Positions 1-7,253 of a stretch of DNA of 25,063 nt are shown piece after piece. Position 1 is the first letter of the stretch. Each line of letters starts with the position of its first letter. Under the pieces are notes generated by a model. That model made no database searches. It was not told the origin of the DNA and saw only the letters and a list, made by a program, of their open reading frames with translations. Source of the stretch: CALBZH01 sp964538515 (GTDB taxonomy: Bacteria > Desulfobacterota > Syntrophobacteria > Syntrophobacterales > Syntrophobacteraceae); the NCBI GenBank assembly GCA_964538515.1, contig CAZIEW010000078.1, positions 1 to 25,063 on the forward strand, read 5' to 3'. The position numbers were made by a program, and so were the translations under genes.

Positions 1-686
1 TGGTGGTCCTTGACGTCCACATGCGGTGCGGTGCGCCCCCGCACGTGCTTCAGGAATTTTTCCGTGGCAAACAGCTTCCCGCACGCCTCGCATTTTTCCA
101 GGATGTGCCTGCCGATGATCTCGTCACGAATGAGGATGGTCCGTACTCCATCCACATCTTCCTGACGGATCGCACCGGTCGGACAAATGTTGGTGCACGT
201 ACCGCAGCCAATGCAGAGTCCAGGCGTTGGGGTCACGAAATTCTTTTCGCCCCGTTTCTCCATCCTGAGGGCGCCGGCACCCACGATCTCCTTGCAGACA
301 CGGATACACAACCGACAGCGGATGCACCCGTCCGGAGGCGGGCCGAGATCCACCCCGTGATCCGCGGCCAACCGACGAATGACCTTCGCCTCCGGGGCCA
401 TTTGGAGAAGGTCCTTGAACGCCTTTGCCCTGGCCTTCTGGACGGCTTCCCCATGCGTCTTGATGCGCATACCGTCTTTGACTTTCAAGACACACGAAAG
501 GAGCAGGGAGGACCGACCGACCGCGCTCACGACTTCGACAACGCAAAGCTTGCAGGAGCCCGAAGGCTTGAGTGCAGGATGGAAGCATAAGGTCGGAACC
601 CGCACGTCGCGCTCTCTGAGGGCTCCCAGCACCGTGGCGCCTTCCTGCACCTCCCAATCCTGACCGTCAATGTTGACTTTGATCAT
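1..686 (-). CDS. NuoG/HoxU-like [2Fe-2S] and 2x[4Fe-4S] electron-transfer protein (3' end outside window)
   Basis: The gene starts at 686 (GGAG eight bases upstream) and stays open to the left edge, giving 228 visible residues. Residues 1-75 form a [2Fe-2S] ferredoxin domain with Cys34, Cys45, Cys48 and Cys65 in the pattern of complex I NuoG and NAD-hydrogenase HoxU. Two [4Fe-4S] motifs follow: Cys121/124/127/131 and Cys158/161/164/168. The His-Cys3 cluster motif usual between these parts in NuoG is not seen. A further CxxC (Cys199/202) starts a tail resembling the C-terminus of the flavoprotein at 1536-3695. In this family the protein passes electrons between a flavin subunit and a catalytic subunit. 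It is the last visible gene of the minus-strand redox operon, 39 bases after the CBS gene. A NuoF/NuoE-like partner may lie beyond the edge, but that is a guess. Confidence 0.85.
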   Translation of the reverse strand, partial: MIKVNIDGQDWEVQEGATVLGALRERDVRVPTLCFHPALKPSGSCKLCVVEVVSAVGRSSLLLSCVLKVKDGMRIKTHGEAVQKARAKAFKDLLQMAPEAKVIRRLAADHGVDLGPPPDGCIRCRLCIRVCKEIVGAGALRMEKRGEKNFVTPTPGLCIGCGTCTNICPTGAIRQEDVDGVRTILIRDEIIGRHILEKCEACGKLFATEKFLKHVRGRTAPHVDVKDH

Positions 687-725
687 ACATGGAGCTCCAT
701 TTCGGACCGTCCACGGGACGTCGTC

Positions 726-1175
726 TCAATCCAAACCTGCTTCCTGGAGGGAAGCGACGTATTCATGCAGCATGGTGAGCTCCTCGTTCAGCTCCTCGAT
801 ACGATGCTGCAGCAAGTCCTGCAAGAACAAGACGCCCACCGTCTTCCCGTCTTCAACAACCGGCAGACAGCCGATGCCCGACCGGAGCATCCTATCCAAC
901 TGGACACCGACCTCATCGGAGATTTCCGCAACCGCCGGCTTCGAGGTCATGACATCCGCGACCCTGACGGCATCGAGCCCCCTCTCGCCGGCGCTCACGC
1001 AACACGTCAGAATATCGCTCTCCGTGAGAATCCCTGCGGGGGCTCCCGCTTCCACGACGACAAGCGCCCGCGTCCCGATCTCGGTCATACGGCGCACGGC
1101 GTCGGACACAGGAACGTCCGGAGGAACCGTGTGCGCAGCACATCCTCTCTTGCCGAGGAGCGTTCTCAGGCTCAT
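726..1175 (-). CDS. Two-CBS-domain protein
   Basis: This 149-residue protein consists almost wholly of a CBS pair (Bateman module), at about residues 8-57 and 72-125. Typical signatures are visible: an ALVVVEAGAPAGILTESDIL segment in the first domain, and VADVMTS then GCLPVVEDGKTVGVLFLQDL in the second. A short, probably helical tail ends the protein. CBS pairs commonly bind adenosine nucleotides and regulate a partner. Here the likely partner is the surrounding redox enzyme, which would make it an energy- or redox-charge sensor for that complex (inference). GGAG lies six bases before the ATG. The 118 bases between this gene and the small upstream gene show no obvious feature. The CBS call is firm; the ligand and partner are unknown. 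Confidence 0.88.
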   Translation of the reverse strand: MSLRTLLGKRGCAAHTVPPDVPVSDAVRRMTEIGTRALVVVEAGAPAGILTESDILTCCVSAGERGLDAVRVADVMTSKPAVAEISDEVGVQLDRMLRSGIGCLPVVEDGKTVGVLFLQDLLQHRIEELNEELTMLHEYVASLQEAGLD

Positions 1176-1293
1176 GGCGGTCTCCGCAGGATCGTAACTC
1201 TCAGTGCGCTCGTGCCGGGTCAGCCTGCGCCGTCATCGTCTCAGGCCGGCTTCGACGCGGGGGCGGATCCCGTACTCGCGATTCGGTCGATCG

Positions 1294-1509
1294 TCATTGC
1301 CCCTCCAGGATGCGCAGGCAATCCTGAGGCAAGCGGTGCGTTCCCTTCTCATTCAAGCTGACTTCGATGAGAGCCCCTGGATCGTTCTTGGTCGTATCCG
1401 GATCCGTCACGATGCCGTGCAGCCCGATAAACTGGTCCATGTAGGGCTCCCAGCTTTCATCTTCCGACTTCCTGTACACCTCGACCTTCTGTCCTCTGCG
1501 GAAACTCAT
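1294..1509 (-). CDS. Small 71-residue protein, possibly SH3/KOW-like barrel, function unknown
   Basis: The start at 1509 is chosen because a strong GGAGGAGGG lies just upstream; a longer in-frame extension to 1599 would run into the end of the preceding flavoprotein gene. The protein begins MSFRRGQKVEVYRK and carries short alternating hydrophobic stretches (GLHGIVTDPD, GALIEVSLN), with an RLPQDCLRIL ending. This suggests a small beta-barrel such as an SH3- or KOW-like fold, but I do not recognise a named family. It lies 26 bases after the flavoprotein stop and is probably co-transcribed with the redox genes. One Cys near the C-terminus is its only candidate metal or redox residue. Function is not assigned. 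Confidence 0.65.
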   Translation of the reverse strand: MSFRRGQKVEVYRKSEDESWEPYMDQFIGLHGIVTDPDTTKNDPGALIEVSLNEKGTHRLPQDCLRILEGQ

Positions 1510-1535
1510 CGGTGCCCTCCTCCGCTGAATGCCCC

Positions 1536-3695
1536 CTACTGAACCGGCAGAATATCGGCATGCCGCTCCGCGGTGATCTTCCTGACACAGAGCGCACAAA
1601 GAGAGCGCCCCTCGATGAGCGGACTCACTCCTTTCGTCCGTTGACTGATAAAATCATGATACCGTGCCGGGCCGAGTACGGCGCCGCAATTCTCACAATA
1701 CTCCAATCGCAGACGATTGAGAACGGTTCCGCACAGAGACAGGCATCGATGGTCGTCCCGGTCCGTGATCACCATGGCTTCATTGGGGCAATTGGCCGCG
1801 CAGGCTCCACATAGAATACACCGCTCCGCGGTCGTCCGAAAGTCCGTCGGGACGGGATGGTCGAAATCCAGATAGCCCAGCTGAAGGGCATTGATCCCCA
1901 TCTTGTCGCGGCAAATTTCCACGCAGAGTCCGCACCGGCGGCAGATGTCGCAGCGCAGGCAGCGGCGAGCCTCTTCCCGAACGGCGTTCTCGGAGTAACC
2001 CAGCTCCACCTGCTGAAAGGTGATGCGCCTGCGATCGGTGTTGAGAAGCGGCATGTGGGGCTTCGACAGGATCATCTTCGTGGAGGCGGGAACCTCCAGG
2101 CACTCGAGCCGACGGCGACGAACGGGGACGGGAGGCCGTTTGGGCTGCGGAATCCCCATGAGATACCGATCGATGGCTTCCGCCGCCTTCTTGCCGCCAC
2201 CGATGGCTTCCACCACGGTCGCAGGTCCGGAAACGACGTCTCCGGCCGCGAAAAAACCTTCCACGGAAGTCTCCATGGTCACGGTGTTCACCGTGATCGT
2301 GCTACGCTTGGACCAATTCAGGCCTTCAAGGGTCGTGAGTCCGGTTCGGTCGATCACTTGCCCGATGGCCGAGATGATGGCATCGCAGCCCAGATGATGG
2401 TCGCTGTCCTTGACCGGGACGGGACGTCTCCGCCCCTGATCATCCGGCTGCCCGAGCTCCGCCCTCAGGCACCGGAGAGAGCTCACTTTCCCGCCCGAGC
2501 CTTCCACGGCCACCGGCACCGTCAGAAAAGCGAATCGAACGCCTTCATCCTCGGCCTGGACCACTTCTTCCTCGTGGGCGGGCATTTCCGCTCGGGTCCG
2601 GCGGTAGGCGACGGTGACTTCCTGACAGCCGAGCCGGATGCAGGTTCGAGCCGCGTCGATGGCGACGTTGCCGCCGCCCACGATAACGACTCTGTGCCCC
2701 GGCATGTGCCGGTCCCCCAAGGCCACACGACGGAGCAGGTCGATCGCATTGATCACCTGGGGGTAATCGTCCTCGCCGGGAATCATCAGCTTGAACGCAC
2801 TGTGGGCGCCAACAGCAACCAGGAAGGCCTCGAACCCTTCCGCCTTAAGCTCCTCGAGCGTGACGTCCTTGCCAAGGCGGGTGTTGTAGCGGAATTCAAC
2901 GCCCAGGCTTTCGATCATTTCCGTTTCACGGTCGATCACCTCGCGCGGGAGCCGGTACCGGGGAATGCCCACCATCATCATGCCACCCGGTACGGGGAGA
3001 GCCTCGATGATGGTCACGCCGTACCCCTTGAGCGCAAGATAGTAGGCGGCGGTCATCCCCGCGGGCCCCGCCCCGACGACGCACACTTTCCGACCGTTCT
3101 CCGGAGCCTTCGGAGGATTCCGGTATTTCATCTCCGACATGGCCCGTTCGGCGGCGAAGCCCTTCAGATACTTGATCGAAATGGGCTCGTCCATGCGTCC
3201 CCGGACGCACATGAACTCACATGGATTGGTGCAAACCAGGCCGCACACCCACGGAAACGGGTTGTCTTCACGGATGATCTCGATGGCTTCCGCATCGCGT
3301 CCCATTCCAATCAGGGTGACGTAGCTGGGAACGTCGATGCCCGCGGGGCACGCCATCTGGCACGGGGCGGGCGCGAGCTTGACGCATTCGCCCGTGGGGC
3401 AGTTGAGGGTTTCAATATGACTTTTGAACGCCTCTTCGTGCTCGGTCAGCGCCGAGCGAATCGTGCGGCCGACCTCGATCGAGCGTTCATCGAGGCCTTC
3501 TTCCTCGAGATCGCGGGCAAGGCTCTCCATGGCGGACAGGTGCTCCGGTCCGCCTCGTCCCCACGATACGTCCCCCAACAGCTTGATCAGCTCCTCAGCC
3601 CTTTGCCTGGAGCGCGGATGAGCCAGACGACCGGCGGAGACCTCCTCGGAGAGATATCGGAGGGTCTTGGTGACCTCACAGATCGGATTCGACAT
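1536..3695 (-). CDS. GltD-type NAD(P)H-dependent FAD/Fe-S oxidoreductase with extra C-terminal ferredoxin and CxxC domains
   Basis: This 719-residue protein belongs to the glutamate synthase small-subunit family. Domains in order: a helical extension (1-90); the GltD N-terminal Fe-S domain (Cys99/104/112/116 and Cys151/155/159/163); an FAD Rossmann fold with GAGPAG at 208-213; an NAD(P)H fold with GGGNVAIDAAR at 340-350 and YRRTR just after; and the FAD-closing AAGD at 483-486. A C-terminal addition of about 150 residues has Cys clusters at 579-595 and 626-636, then CxxC pairs at 667/670 and 700/703. GltD itself is about 470 residues, so both ends are extended. It most likely moves electrons between NAD(P)H and the Fe-S proteins encoded next to it. 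The start has GGGAG six bases upstream. No glutamate synthase large subunit is nearby, so true GltD function is unlikely. Confidence 0.9.
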   Translation of the reverse strand: MSNPICEVTKTLRYLSEEVSAGRLAHPRSRQRAEELIKLLGDVSWGRGGPEHLSAMESLARDLEEEGLDERSIEVGRTIRSALTEHEEAFKSHIETLNCPTGECVKLAPAPCQMACPAGIDVPSYVTLIGMGRDAEAIEIIREDNPFPWVCGLVCTNPCEFMCVRGRMDEPISIKYLKGFAAERAMSEMKYRNPPKAPENGRKVCVVGAGPAGMTAAYYLALKGYGVTIIEALPVPGGMMMVGIPRYRLPREVIDRETEMIESLGVEFRYNTRLGKDVTLEELKAEGFEAFLVAVGAHSAFKLMIPGEDDYPQVINAIDLLRRVALGDRHMPGHRVVIVGGGNVAIDAARTCIRLGCQEVTVAYRRTRAEMPAHEEEVVQAEDEGVRFAFLTVPVAVEGSGGKVSSLRCLRAELGQPDDQGRRRPVPVKDSDHHLGCDAIISAIGQVIDRTGLTTLEGLNWSKRSTITVNTVTMETSVEGFFAAGDVVSGPATVVEAIGGGKKAAEAIDRYLMGIPQPKRPPVPVRRRRLECLEVPASTKMILSKPHMPLLNTDRRRITFQQVELGYSENAVREEARRCLRCDICRRCGLCVEICRDKMGINALQLGYLDFDHPVPTDFRTTAERCILCGACAANCPNEAMVITDRDDHRCLSLCGTVLNRLRLEYCENCGAVLGPARYHDFISQRTKGVSPLIEGRSLCALCVRKITAERHADILPVQ

Positions 3696-3742
3696 GCAGG
3701 GCTCCCTTTTGGATTCGACAGGTTGTGATCGAGCCCGCGACG

Positions 3743-4246
3743 TTACTCGAAAGAAGTCATGGCCTTCGCATAGCGCTCGCGCCTCACCGGAGGAATATCC
3801 TCGGGCGTCCCGAAATGCAGGCAGTGGGTTGTGCAGACCGTGACACAGGCGGGTTTGAGCCCCTCATCGACCCGGTCCATGCAGTAGTCGCACTTCACGA
3901 CCTTTCCCTTTTCGGCGTTCCATTGGGGAGCCCCCCAGGGGCATGCCGACATGCATGTTTTGCAGCCGACACACAGACTCTCGTCGACAAAAACAATCCC
4001 GTCCTTGGGCCGCTTTTGCATGGCGCCCGTGGGACACGCCGCAACACACCAGGGATTTTCACAATGGAAGCAGGGCATGAACGTGTACGCGCTTCGGGGA
4101 AGGCTTCCGACGAATTTCGGCCCGACCGTTATGATCTGGCAAAGCCTGGGGCCTTCCGGAAGTCCCTTGTTGCTTTTGCAGATGACTTCACAACTGTGAC
4201 ACCCGATGCAGTTCTTGGTATCCTGAAAGAGATAATACGTGCTCAT
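3743..4246 (-). CDS. Four-cluster [4Fe-4S] ferredoxin subunit (DmsB/PhsB/HycB type)
   Basis: The 167-residue protein contains sixteen cysteines in the classical four-motif order: 13/16/19/23, 59/62/67/71, 92/95/98/102 and 119/122/134/138. This is the electron-transfer subunit that pairs with DMSO-reductase-family molybdoenzymes and wires the catalytic [4Fe-4S] cluster to a redox partner. It has no twin-arginine signal or membrane segment, so it should be cytoplasmic. It lies 48 bases after the molybdoenzyme gene and 47 bases before the flavoprotein gene, consistent with one operon. GGGAG precedes the ATG by eight bases. Family assignment is firm; the particular pathway is not determined by this subunit. 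Confidence 0.93.
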   Translation of the reverse strand: MSTYYLFQDTKNCIGCHSCEVICKSNKGLPEGPRLCQIITVGPKFVGSLPRSAYTFMPCFHCENPWCVAACPTGAMQKRPKDGIVFVDESLCVGCKTCMSACPWGAPQWNAEKGKVVKCDYCMDRVDEGLKPACVTVCTTHCLHFGTPEDIPPVRRERYAKAMTSFE

Positions 4247-4294
4247 TTCTCATTCTCCCTAGATTTCCAATATGATAGCGGCTCCGCGGCTCCG

Positions 4295-6379
4295 TCAGAC
4301 CGCCTTCACCGAAACGAACGTATCGTGAAGCGCCGGGCTGCCGCCGATCTCGTCCGAAATATTCTCCTGCAGAACACTGTCGGACACACCCTTGTTGAAG
4401 CAGCGCGTCGCCCACTCGGCTTCATGTCCGAATCCGTGCAGCATGAAGACCGTTTCGGGGTGAATGAGATCGGTCACGTAGGCCTTGATTCTTCCCGATC
4501 CGCACTTGGATGCGATCTCGACGTAGCCGCCGTCCCGAACGCCCAGGGATGCCGCACTGCGTGAGTTTATCCACAGAACGTTCTCGGGGACAAGCTCATG
4601 CAAGTAGGGATTGTTCTGGGTCGACACGTGCGTGTGGAGCGCACAGCGCCCGACGGTCAGTCTGAATTGACCTTCCTCCCGAACCGCCGTCGACTCGTAA
4701 GCGGGGAAGGACTTGTAACCGGCATTTTCCAGCAGAGAGGATACGAGCTCGATCTTCTTGGAAGGCGTCTTGAGCTTCAGCCCCTCGTTTCGATCCCAGA
4801 AAAGAGGCTTGTCGGCATAGGACACAAAACCTTTCTTCTCGAAGTCTTCCAAAGTGAATCCGGTTCCCTCGAGCTGCCACCGCACCAAATCCTCCATGGA
4901 CTCGTACGGGAAGTACTGGCCGAACCCGAGTCGCTCGGCAAGCTGCTTCAAAATGAGTCCGGACGGGCGCGTGTCATACCGTGGAGGCACGGCCTGCTTG
5001 CGCAGAAACATCTGCGGCTTCAGGCCATTGGCCTGCTGCGGGCAATCGGTCCTCTCGAGATAGATGGATTCGGGCAAGATGACGTCGGAATACCACGCAA
5101 TGTCACTGTAGTTGATGTCGATGCTCACGATGAGATCCAGCTTCTTCAGCGCTTCCTTGGTGAGATTGCTGTCGGGTATGGACATGAGCGGGTCGAACCG
5201 GTTGGCGATCAAGGCCTTGATGGGATAAGGGTCCTCGTTGAGGATGGCGAACGGCAGCATTTGCGGAACACCGTGACTCGCATCGGGCAGGGGCAGATCC
5301 GCCGTGCCCACTTTGTCGAAGCGCACCACGTCGACCTTGGGGAGATCCTGCTCGTTCAGCTTACGTGCCGGCTTCCGCCCCACTTCGCCAGGTCCCTTCT
5401 TGAAGAAATACCCTCCCTCGGATTCAATGCTCCCCAGCAAGACATTGAGCATGAGGATCGAGCGACGGAGGTAGATTTCGTTCACATGATGGGCGCCCCG
5501 GTACCCCATGTGAAAAATGACATGCGGCTTGTCCTTGCTCACTTCTCGAGCAAAGCTCACGATCTCGCCGGCGGGGATCCCCGTCTCCTTTTCAGCCCAT
5601 TCGGGGGTGTAAGGGCGCACAAAGTCGCGCAGCTCCGGCAGTCCGAGGACCCAGCGATCCACGAATTTGGCATCGTAGAGGTTCTCTTTCAAAATGACGT
5701 GCATGAGCGCATAGTTGAGGGCGAGATCCGTGCCGGGCCGAATCATCCAGTATCGATCGGCCTTGGTGGACGTGACGCTGACACGGGGATCGATGGAGGT
5801 CAGCCTCGCACCCTTGCTCATGGCATCGAGGACGGCCTGCACCACCTTGACCTCGATCGATTCGAAGATATTGCGGCCGTAGAGAACAATCTGCCGGGCA
5901 TTCTTGTAGTCCATCCCGAGCTGGGCATCCGTATATCCGAAAAGGGACCGGCAGGCCGTATTCACCGACCCCTTGCAGAGGGCGTCGTGGGTGAAGTGGT
6001 TGGGCGAGCCGAGGGCCTTCATGAACGTCTTGCTCACGTGCGTTCCCAGGTTCGTGCGCTCCCCCATGACCACGCTCTGCGGTCCATGGGTCTCGACGAC
6101 GCGCTTGAGCCGTTCGGCAACCAAATCGAGCGCTTCGTCCCAGCCGGCTTTTCTCCATGCCCCGGACCCGCGAGGGCCCGTTTGGATCATGGGCGTCTGC
6201 AGCCGCTCAGAATCGTTGAGCAGAGCCAGCCCAGCAGCGCCTCGCGGGCAGAGGCTCCCCTCGATCCCGGGAACGTGAGGGTTGCCTTCAATCCATTTGA
6301 CCTGCCCGTTCTCGACTGAAACCTTGATGGGACAGCGAACGGAGCACATGAAGCAGAGACTGTAAGTATCCTTTTTCAT
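4295..6379 (-). CDS. Cytoplasmic molybdopterin (Mo/W) oxidoreductase of the DMSO reductase family
   Basis: The start at 6379 is preferred over one at 6403 because AAGGA lies six bases before it. The 694-residue protein opens directly with the [4Fe-4S] motif Cys9/12/16/44, then shows the usual bis-MGD oxidoreductase blocks. Cys135, in HDALCKGS, sits where the family carries the Mo/W ligand (Cys, Sec or Ser). A C-terminal dinucleotide-binding domain closes the protein (about residues 570-694). Sequence style is closest to the PhsA/PsrA (thiosulfate/polysulfide reductase) and formate dehydrogenase-like branches, but those respiratory reductases are exported and this one has no Tat signal. It is therefore probably a soluble enzyme linked to NAD(P)H through the following Fe-S and flavin proteins. 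Substrate is unknown. Confidence 0.92.
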   Translation of the reverse strand: MKKDTYSLCFMCSVRCPIKVSVENGQVKWIEGNPHVPGIEGSLCPRGAAGLALLNDSERLQTPMIQTGPRGSGAWRKAGWDEALDLVAERLKRVVETHGPQSVVMGERTNLGTHVSKTFMKALGSPNHFTHDALCKGSVNTACRSLFGYTDAQLGMDYKNARQIVLYGRNIFESIEVKVVQAVLDAMSKGARLTSIDPRVSVTSTKADRYWMIRPGTDLALNYALMHVILKENLYDAKFVDRWVLGLPELRDFVRPYTPEWAEKETGIPAGEIVSFAREVSKDKPHVIFHMGYRGAHHVNEIYLRRSILMLNVLLGSIESEGGYFFKKGPGEVGRKPARKLNEQDLPKVDVVRFDKVGTADLPLPDASHGVPQMLPFAILNEDPYPIKALIANRFDPLMSIPDSNLTKEALKKLDLIVSIDINYSDIAWYSDVILPESIYLERTDCPQQANGLKPQMFLRKQAVPPRYDTRPSGLILKQLAERLGFGQYFPYESMEDLVRWQLEGTGFTLEDFEKKGFVSYADKPLFWDRNEGLKLKTPSKKIELVSSLLENAGYKSFPAYESTAVREEGQFRLTVGRCALHTHVSTQNNPYLHELVPENVLWINSRSAASLGVRDGGYVEIASKCGSGRIKAYVTDLIHPETVFMLHGFGHEAEWATRCFNKGVSDSVLQENISDEIGGSPALHDTFVSVKAV

Positions 6380-6437
6380 TGGCATTCCTTTTTCAAGACG
6401 CATCGCCTGTCAGCTCATCCATCCCCGTTGGAGGGCG

Positions 6438-6812
6438 TCAGCAGCTCTCCTTCTTGACGATCAGCGCTTTCCTGATCCACTGTTCAAACTCGTCGATCTC
6501 CACGGGCTTCACGAGGATGCCGTCCACTCCGAGCCCCAAAGCTCGCTGCGTGATGGGCGCCGCCGGAGAGCCCGTAATGAGCAAGATTCGGGTCGCATGG
6601 CCAAGCGACCGTACGTGCTCGAGGACGCGCATGCTTTCCAAGGCTCGCAACGTGATGTCGAGCACGGCAAGGTCGGGCGTTGCGCCCCGCAGCCACTCTA
6701 TGGCCTCTCTCCCCCTCGTGAACGCATGGACCTCGTGTCCCTGTGCGCTGAGGATCCGAGCCAAGAGACGGCAGGCATCCGCTTCCTCATCGACGACCAT
6801 GATCAGTGCCAT
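6438..6812 (-). CDS. Stand-alone response-regulator receiver protein (CheY-like)
   Basis: This 124-residue protein is a single receiver domain. The acidic pocket starts at VVDEEAD, the phospho-acceptor Asp lies in LAVLDITL, and the conserved Thr (LLITGS) and Lys (VKPVE) are present. There is no output domain. The start at 6812 has GGAG five bases upstream; upstream in-frame starts lack a ribosome site and add unrelated sequence. It is 58 bases before the molybdoenzyme gene on the same strand, so it may be the first gene of the redox operon. No histidine kinase is visible in the window. A DE pair replaces the more usual DD in the pocket, which still allows metal binding. Confidence 0.88.
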   Translation of the reverse strand: MALIMVVDEEADACRLLARILSAQGHEVHAFTRGREAIEWLRGATPDLAVLDITLRALESMRVLEHVRSLGHATRILLITGSPAAPITQRALGLGVDGILVKPVEIDEFEQWIRKALIVKKESC

Positions 6813-6964
6813 GCTCACTCCATTGATAACAATCCATCCTGCGCCGCAACGAGCAATTAACGTACCAGGCACTGAGAGCAAGCACATCGCTGCCCTCCCC
6901 GCCCCCTCAGACGTCCAAGAGCGGATGTCCGCCGGTCTTCCGCACCTTTTCGAGTGCCTGTTTT

Positions 6965-6991
6965 TTATTGCAGTGCATGCAAGTTATTGCA
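6965..6991. promoter_or_regulatory. Paired TTATTGCA repeats flanking a TGCATGCA palindrome, possible operator
   Basis: TTATTGCA occurs at 6965-6972 and again at 6984-6991, 19 bases apart, with GTGCATGCAA between them. The near-two-turn spacing and AT-rich setting in a GC-rich genome suggest a regulator binding site between the divergent receiver and transporter genes. No regulator gene is adjacent and the motif is not one I recognise. Confidence 0.3.
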
Positions 6992-7099
6992 CTCACCACC
7001 GCCCTTCAGGCAGCCGAACTTCCGGCCCGAACATCGAACAGGCAACGCGGAGCCTGCGATGACGCGCCCCCAGCGACCGGCTCCGATGCGCTTGCCGCG

Positions 7100-7115
7100 T
7101 GGCATATTTAGTGCA
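7100..7115 (+). promoter_or_regulatory. Candidate sigma-54 (-24/-12) promoter
   Basis: TGGCATATTTAGTGCA keeps the GG-N10-GC spacing diagnostic of RpoN promoters and differs from TGGCAC-N5-TTGCA mainly at two positions. It points toward the transporter gene whose ATG is about 140 bases downstream. One such match in 440 bases could be chance, and no enhancer-binding activator gene is nearby. Confidence 0.28.
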
Positions 7116-7253
7116 CAAATGCGCGCCAAGGCTTAATTCGAGCGGTTCCACATCGTAGGATGCGCGAAGCCGCGCGGACGATCGAGGTGGTACGCACCAC
7201 AGTGAGGCAACGATGTGTTTGCCATGGTTTCACTTGAAAGGAAGGGAGACTTT

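Larger units (their letters stand above)
6813..7253. other. Divergent intergenic region, 441 bases
   Basis: No convincing gene is seen between the receiver gene (minus) and the transporter gene (plus). The region should hold divergent promoters. It contains a pair of TTATTGCA direct repeats around a TGCATGCA palindrome (6965-6991), and a GG-N10-GC sigma-54-like element at 7100-7115; both are listed separately. The remainder has no repeat or hairpin that I can support. Confidence 0.6.

Noticed and set aside
1857..3728. Long open frame of 623 codons on the plus strand
   Set aside because: It is antisense to the GltD-like gene, whose motifs and ribosome site are clear. Long antisense frames are common in GC-rich DNA and this one shows no recognisable domain.
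4598..6319. Long open frame of 573 codons on the plus strand
   Set aside because: Antisense to the molybdopterin oxidoreductase; no domain or ribosome site supports it.
4295..6379. Selenocysteine in the molybdoenzyme
   Set aside because: The candidate metal-ligand position is a normal Cys codon (Cys135) and no in-frame TGA interrupts the gene.
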